A stretch of DNA of 64,000 bases from Limnochorda pilosa (GTDB taxonomy: Bacteria; Bacillota; Limnochordia; Limnochordales; Limnochordaceae), in assembly GCF_001544015.1 (NCBI RefSeq), contig NZ_AP014924.1:1426001-1490000 (forward strand), written 5' to 3'. The translations under genes were made by a program, and so were the position numbers. Shown here piece after piece: positions 60,214 to 64,000 of the stretch; the first letter of the stretch is position 1; each line of letters opens with the position of its first letter. The notes beneath the pieces were generated by a model. The model ran no database searches. It had not been told where the DNA came from and saw only the letters and a program-made list of their open reading frames with translations.

Positions 60214-63200
60214 TCACTCCGTGGATACGTCCGGGTCCGTCTGGCCCGCCAGGGGGACCGCCTTCAGGAAGCGGGGCAGAGGGTCCTCCATCAGGGTGAG
60301 GATGCGGGCGGCCTCCTCCTCCTGGCCGCTCAGCACCAGCTCCTCGTGGTAGGAGCCCAGGAGATCCCGCAGGTTGGCCAGGTCCGCGGCGCCTGCAGGG
60401 ACCAGGCGCACCTTTGCACCCTTGGCCAGCCGTTCCCGGAAGGCCTCCTCGACCAGCCCCAGCTCGGGCTGCAGGTGGAGGTAGACCACGCCGCCGGTCA
60501 TGCCGCTGCAGATCCACGGGCCCGGATCTCCCAGCACCAGGGCGCGGCCGTTGGTCATGTACTCGAAGGCGAAGCCCTTCAGGTTCGCCCGGGCCGCAAT
60601 GCCGGCGCCCCGGGCCGCGGGGCCGTGGGGTCGGCCGGCGGCCACCACGTCGGCGCCGCTCAGGCGGATGCAGAAGCGGGAGTCGGCATCGCCCTGCACG
60701 ATGAGCAGGCCCTGTTGGGCACCGTAGGCGAAGCTCTTGCCCACCGAGCCGCCCACCCACTGGCCCTGGTCGTTCCGGACCTTCAGCACCACCACGCGCC
60801 CGCCCGAGGCGCTCTTGGCCGTGCCGTCCTGGGCGCCGCCGTGGATGCGAAGGGTGAGGCCGTCCCGGTTAAAGGAAGCAAAGCCGTTCCCCGCCACGGA
60901 GCCGTGGTTGAAGAGGAGAGAGACCTGCCGCGCGTGGCCGTTGCTTCCGAAGATGTGCTCGCGGGCCAGGCTCCCGGCCAGGTGGCTCCCCAGCACCCGG
61001 TCGCTGCAGGTGACGCTGGCCGTCTCCAGCTCCACGTGCGCCTGACCTGCGGCGAAGCCGGAGCGTACCGCCTCGGTGAGCTGCAGGCTCCGCCCGTTGG
61101 CCAGGGTGCGCACGTTCCGCCGCACGGCGCCCGCGGCCACGGCCGGCTCCCGCTCCCGCACGGAGAAGGGCAGGGGGCCGGGCACGGGGAGGACGGGCTC
61201 CACCAGCTCGGTCAGGTCCACGAGCTCGCGGCCCCGGGCCTGTACCAGGAGGTCACTGCGGCCCACCAGCTCCTGGAGGGTGCCGGCGCCCAGGGCGGCC
61301 GTGAGGCGAGCCAGCTCCTGGGCCATGCCGGTGAAGAAGGTCACCAGGTGCGCCACGGCCGGCTCCAGCTGGCGGGGGACGAACCGCTTCAAGCCTCGCA
61401 GGTGGGCCTCCGCCTCGTCCTCCACCTGGGTGGCGATGCCCACGTGGCAGCTGTCGAGCTGGCAGCCCCGGCAGATGGTGCAGCCGATGGCCACCATGGA
61501 CAAGGTGCCGAAGCCGACGCGGTTCGCGCCCATGAGGATCAGCTTCAGCACGTCCTGGGCGCTCTTGAGGCCGCCGTCGGCCCAGAGCTCCACCCGGTCG
61601 CGGATGCCCGCCTCCACCAACGCCCGGTGGGCGAGCCGCACGCCGACCTCCACCGGCAGCCCCACGTGGCGCAGGGCGTGCCGCCGGGCGGCGCCGGTGC
61701 CCCCGTCGAAGCCGCTCAGGACCACCATGTCGGCCCCGGCCTTGGCGATGCCGACCGCGATGGTGCCGATGCCGGGCACCACGGGCACCTTCACCCCCAC
61801 GTGCACCCGGGGGTTGGTCGTCTTCAGCTCCTCGATGAACTGGGCCAGGTCCTCGATGGAGTAGAGGTCGTGGTTGTTGGAGGGCGAGATCAAGTCCACC
61901 CCGGGCCGGGCCCGCCGGGCCGCCGCCACCTTGGCGGAGACCTTGGTCCCCGGCAGGTGGCCCCCCTCGCCGGGCTTGGCACCCTGGCCGATCTTGATCT
62001 CCAGGTAGCGGGCGCCGTTCACCATCTCCACGTTGACGCCGAAGCGCCCCGAGGCCAGCTGGATGCCCCGGTTCTCGGGGTAGCGGCCGATCAGGTCCGG
62101 AATCTCGCCGCCCTCGCCGTTGAAGGCCAGGATGTTGAGCCGGTAGGCGGCTTCGGCGTACGCCCGGTAGGCCACCTCGTTCTGGGAGCCGAAGGACATG
62201 GAGCTGATGACGAAGGGGAGCGCGTGCCGTCCCACGGCCAGAACCGCCGGATGGGGCAGGCCCTCAGGTGTGGGCTCCGGGGTGCGCACGTCCAGCAGGT
62301 GGCGGAGGCTCACGGGCTGCTCGAGCTCCAGCTCCCGCACCCGCGCCTCGTAGGCCTGGTAGGGCTCGGCGCCCGCGGCCGCCTGGGCGGCCAGCTTCCA
62401 CAGCTTGGGGTAGATGTGGTAGGTGCGGCCGGGGCGGGTCTTCTGCGAAGCCCGGTACTCCTCCCAGCGAGCCAAGGCGTCACGGGCCACGCCCTCGAGA
62501 CCGCGGCCCGAAGCCTCGCCGCCCGCGAAGGCCGGCACGTCGAAGATCCCGGCCAGCTCCCGGTCCAACCCGATGGCCGACACCAGCCGGTGGTACCCCC
62601 GCAGCTCGTGGATGCCGATGGTGGAGATGACCTTCTCCATGCCCTTCTGCAGCGCGCCCAGCAGGTTCGCCGGGCCCTCGGGCGCGGTCGCCGCCGCGGC
62701 CCAGAGGAGATAGGGCACCACCGCGTCGGCCCCCAGGGTGAGGGCGAGCATCACGTCGTGCAGGTTGCGCAGCGCCCCCGAGGCGAGCACCAGGCCCACT
62801 TGCCGGCGGAGGCTCGCCTCGCCCCGGCGGGCCTGGCGGAGGGCCCGGTCCACCCAGGCCAGTACCAGGTGGGGGTCCAGCGGCGCGGCCTCGCCGGGGA
62901 CCCGGGTCCGGTCGTCCAGGATCAGGAGGGCGGCGCCGCCCCGCGCCTCCCGCACGGCCTGCCGGGCCAGGGCGTCCAGGCAGCGGCGCACCCCCTGGCC
63001 GGGCCCCAGGCCGAAGGGGAGCCGCACCGTGCGGCCGCCTGCGGAGCGGACGGCCCGCTCGAGCCCGGCCTCGGTCAGGGTCCCCCACTGGACGGCCGCC
63101 CGGTGCCAGCGGTCCGGGTCGGGGCCGGCGCCTTCGGGGAGGACGAGGGGGATCCGCAGCTCCACCAGCGGCCCACGGCCGCGCCCGTCGGGGAGGGGCC

Positions 63201-64000
63201 GGGCGCCCAGGAGGGTGCGGGTGGAGAAGTGCTCGATCTCGCGCTCCCGGTCGATGGCGGGGTTGGTCACCACCGCGACGCTCTCCTTGAAGAAGTCCGC
63301 CAGGTTGACGGGTTCCCGGGAGAGCGCGGCCAGCGGCCCGTCGTACCCCAGGGAGCCGATGGGCTCGTTCCCCGTCTGAACCATGGCCTCCAGCACGTCC
63401 AGGTCGTCGTCGCTGAAGCCGAAGAGGGCCTGCAGGCGTTCCAGCTCCCCTGGCGGCGGAAGCGGGGGCATCGCGTGGGCCGCGGGTGAGCCGGCCCCGA
63501 CCGCTTCGGCACCCGGTGGCGGAAAGGCGGCCCGCAGGTAGCGGCGTCCGCCCTCCAGGGGCAGGCCCCGTTCCCGCGCCCGGGCGAGGCAGTGCTGCTC
63601 CACGGCCGGCTGGTCCAGGAGGCAGACCTCCCCGCCATCCAGGCGGATCACCAGCTTCTCGCCGGGAGCCAGGGGCCGCGGCTCGACCGTCAGCTCCCGG
63701 GTGGGGACCACACCCTGCTCGGAGCTGAGGAGGATGCGACCCGGCGTCTCCAGGAGCCAGAGCGGCCGGAGCCCTAGGGCGTCCACGGAGGCTCCCAGCC
63801 AGGCGCCCTCCCGGGCCAGGATGGCCGCGGGGCCCTGCGCCAGGGGGCCGAAGGCGTGGCGGTAGAAGACGAAGAGGTCCTGCAGCTCGCCGGGCATCCG
63901 GTGCATCTCGTTGAGGATGGGCGGGAAGAGCATCTCGAGCGCCTCGGCCAGATCGAGGTCGAACCGGTGCAGGAGCGCGCCCAGGACCCGGTTCAGGTCC
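60214..64000 (-). CDS. gltB: Glutamate synthase large subunit (cut by right edge)
   Basis: 1261 codons are visible; the N terminus with the catalytic Cys of the glutaminase domain is beyond the edge. The end of the glutaminase domain, the central domain (about 230-480 of the visible part), the FMN-binding synthase domain (IKIGQGAKPGEGGHLPG, VPGIGTIAVGIAKAGADMV) and the C-terminal beta-helix GXGXG domain (GNGFASFNRDGLTLRIHGGA ... SGGRVVVLK) are all present. Cysteines for the [3Fe-4S] cluster are in CTICRGCQLDSC. The normal ISGHDGGTGAS reads LSGFDGGTGAARR here. It makes two glutamates from glutamine and 2-oxoglutarate. Confidence 0.92.
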   Translation of the reverse strand, partial: DLNRVLGALLHRFDLDLAEALEMLFPPILNEMHRMPGELQDLFVFYRHAFGPLAQGPAAILAREGAWLGASVDALGLRPLWLLETPGRILLSSEQGVVPTRELTVEPRPLAPGEKLVIRLDGGEVCLLDQPAVEQHCLARARERGLPLEGGRRYLRAAFPPPGAEAVGAGSPAAHAMPPLPPPGELERLQALFGFSDDDLDVLEAMVQTGNEPIGSLGYDGPLAALSREPVNLADFFKESVAVVTNPAIDREREIEHFSTRTLLGARPLPDGRGRGPLVELRIPLVLPEGAGPDPDRWHRAAVQWGTLTEAGLERAVRSAGGRTVRLPFGLGPGQGVRRCLDALARQAVREARGGAALLILDDRTRVPGEAAPLDPHLVLAWVDRALRQARRGEASLRRQVGLVLASGALRNLHDVMLALTLGADAVVPYLLWAAAATAPEGPANLLGALQKGMEKVISTIGIHELRGYHRLVSAIGLDRELAGIFDVPAFAGGEASGRGLEGVARDALARWEEYRASQKTRPGRTYHIYPKLWKLAAQAAAGAEPYQAYEARVRELELEQPVSLRHLLDVRTPEPTPEGLPHPAVLAVGRHALPFVISSMSFGSQNEVAYRAYAEAAYRLNILAFNGEGGEIPDLIGRYPENRGIQLASGRFGVNVEMVNGARYLEIKIGQGAKPGEGGHLPGTKVSAKVAAARRARPGVDLISPSNNHDLYSIEDLAQFIEELKTTNPRVHVGVKVPVVPGIGTIAVGIAKAGADMVVLSGFDGGTGAARRHALRHVGLPVEVGVRLAHRALVEAGIRDRVELWADGGLKSAQDVLKLILMGANRVGFGTLSMVAIGCTICRGCQLDSCHVGIATQVEDEAEAHLRGLKRFVPRQLEPAVAHLVTFFTGMAQELARLTAALGAGTLQELVGRSDLLVQARGRELVDLTELVEPVLPVPGPLPFSVREREPAVAAGAVRRNVRTLANGRSLQLTEAVRSGFAAGQAHVELETASVTCSDRVLGSHLAGSLAREHIFGSNGHARQVSLLFNHGSVAGNGFASFNRDGLTLRIHGGAQDGTAKSASGGRVVVLKVRNDQGQWVGGSVGKSFAYGAQQGLLIVQGDADSRFCIRLSGADVVAAGRPHGPAARGAGIAARANLKGFAFEYMTNGRALVLGDPGPWICSGMTGGVVYLHLQPELGLVEEAFRERLAKGAKVRLVPAGAADLANLRDLLGSYHEELVLSGQEEEAARILTLMEDPLPRFLKAVPLAGQTDPDVSTE

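Noticed and set aside
60346-63489. 1047-codon plus-strand frame opposite glutamate synthase
   Set aside because: It is low-complexity His/Gly/Val/Ala sequence with no motif. The minus strand encodes a clear GltB.

Overview
The window is GC-rich DNA (about 70% G+C over most of its length) from a bacterium with strong Shine-Dalgarno sequences, tightly overlapped operons and frequent GTG/TTG starts. Gene content (Psr/Phs-type molybdoenzyme with NrfD anchor, LIV-type transporter with an acyl-CoA synthetase, OTC, cyclic-2,3-diphosphoglycerate-synthetase-like GTPase, GH1, sucrose-phosphate synthase/phosphatase pair, TPP-riboswitch thiamine salvage operon, secretin) suggests a thermophilic high-GC member of the Firmicutes sensu lato, for example a Limnochorda- or Symbiobacterium-like lineage. 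This is inference from gene style; no rRNA gene is present to prove it.

Layout. 1-7059 (minus strand): an eight-gene respiratory operon of anchored triheme cytochrome c, two YeeE/YedE sulfur transporters, molybdopterin oxidoreductase, four-cluster ferredoxin subunit, NrfD anchor, Rieske protein and cytochrome b (cut by the left edge). Almost every junction overlaps. 7250-9746: two envelope proteins of unknown job. 10076-11162: a decayed MNT/HEPN toxin-antitoxin pair whose HEPN start is fused to an alpha/beta hydrolase. 11171-12506: dusB and a Uma2 fragment. 12603-16728: a secreted VIT/VWA protein and a secreted beta-propeller. 16754-19588: a NitT/TauT-type ABC importer with a good promoter. 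19716-21311: a duplicated membrane protein. 21403-28402: a LIV-type importer operon with an acyl-CoA synthetase. 28501-30860: an ABC-2 exporter and a decayed sensor-kinase-like remnant. 31045-32120: thioredoxin-like protein and peroxiredoxin.

32388-43761 (plus strand): OTC, cDPGS-like GTPase, beta-glucosidase, terminator-like hairpin, sucrose-phosphate synthase-like and phosphatase genes, a small zinc-site protein, a 23S rRNA uracil methyltransferase, a ThDP decarboxylase-like enzyme, a DUF3054 membrane protein and a CBS-HEPN fusion. 43824-47632 (minus): thiD and a thiM-thiE-thiL operon behind a TPP riboswitch and a sigma-70 promoter. This is a salvage route; no thiC or thiG is visible here.

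47881-59512 (plus) is the accessory hotspot. It holds a secretin, a secreted carboxypeptidase-regulatory-like protein, and a large RHS polymorphic-toxin locus. The main RHS gene ends in a module with a peptidoglycan-binding domain and a glycine-rich tip, followed by a small two-helix membrane protein. Then come an inverted repeat and transposase remnant, a second headless RHS copy nearly identical to the main core, with a LysM plus nuclease-like tip, its overlapping HEAT-repeat immunity gene, and a third 220-bp RHS scrap. Both long copies carry the same -1 frameshift just before the swappable end, and the second has an extra 4-bp deletion. The tips have visibly lower G+C than the rest. 59693-64000 returns to core genes: a DUF420 membrane protein and glutamate synthase large subunit, cut by the right edge.
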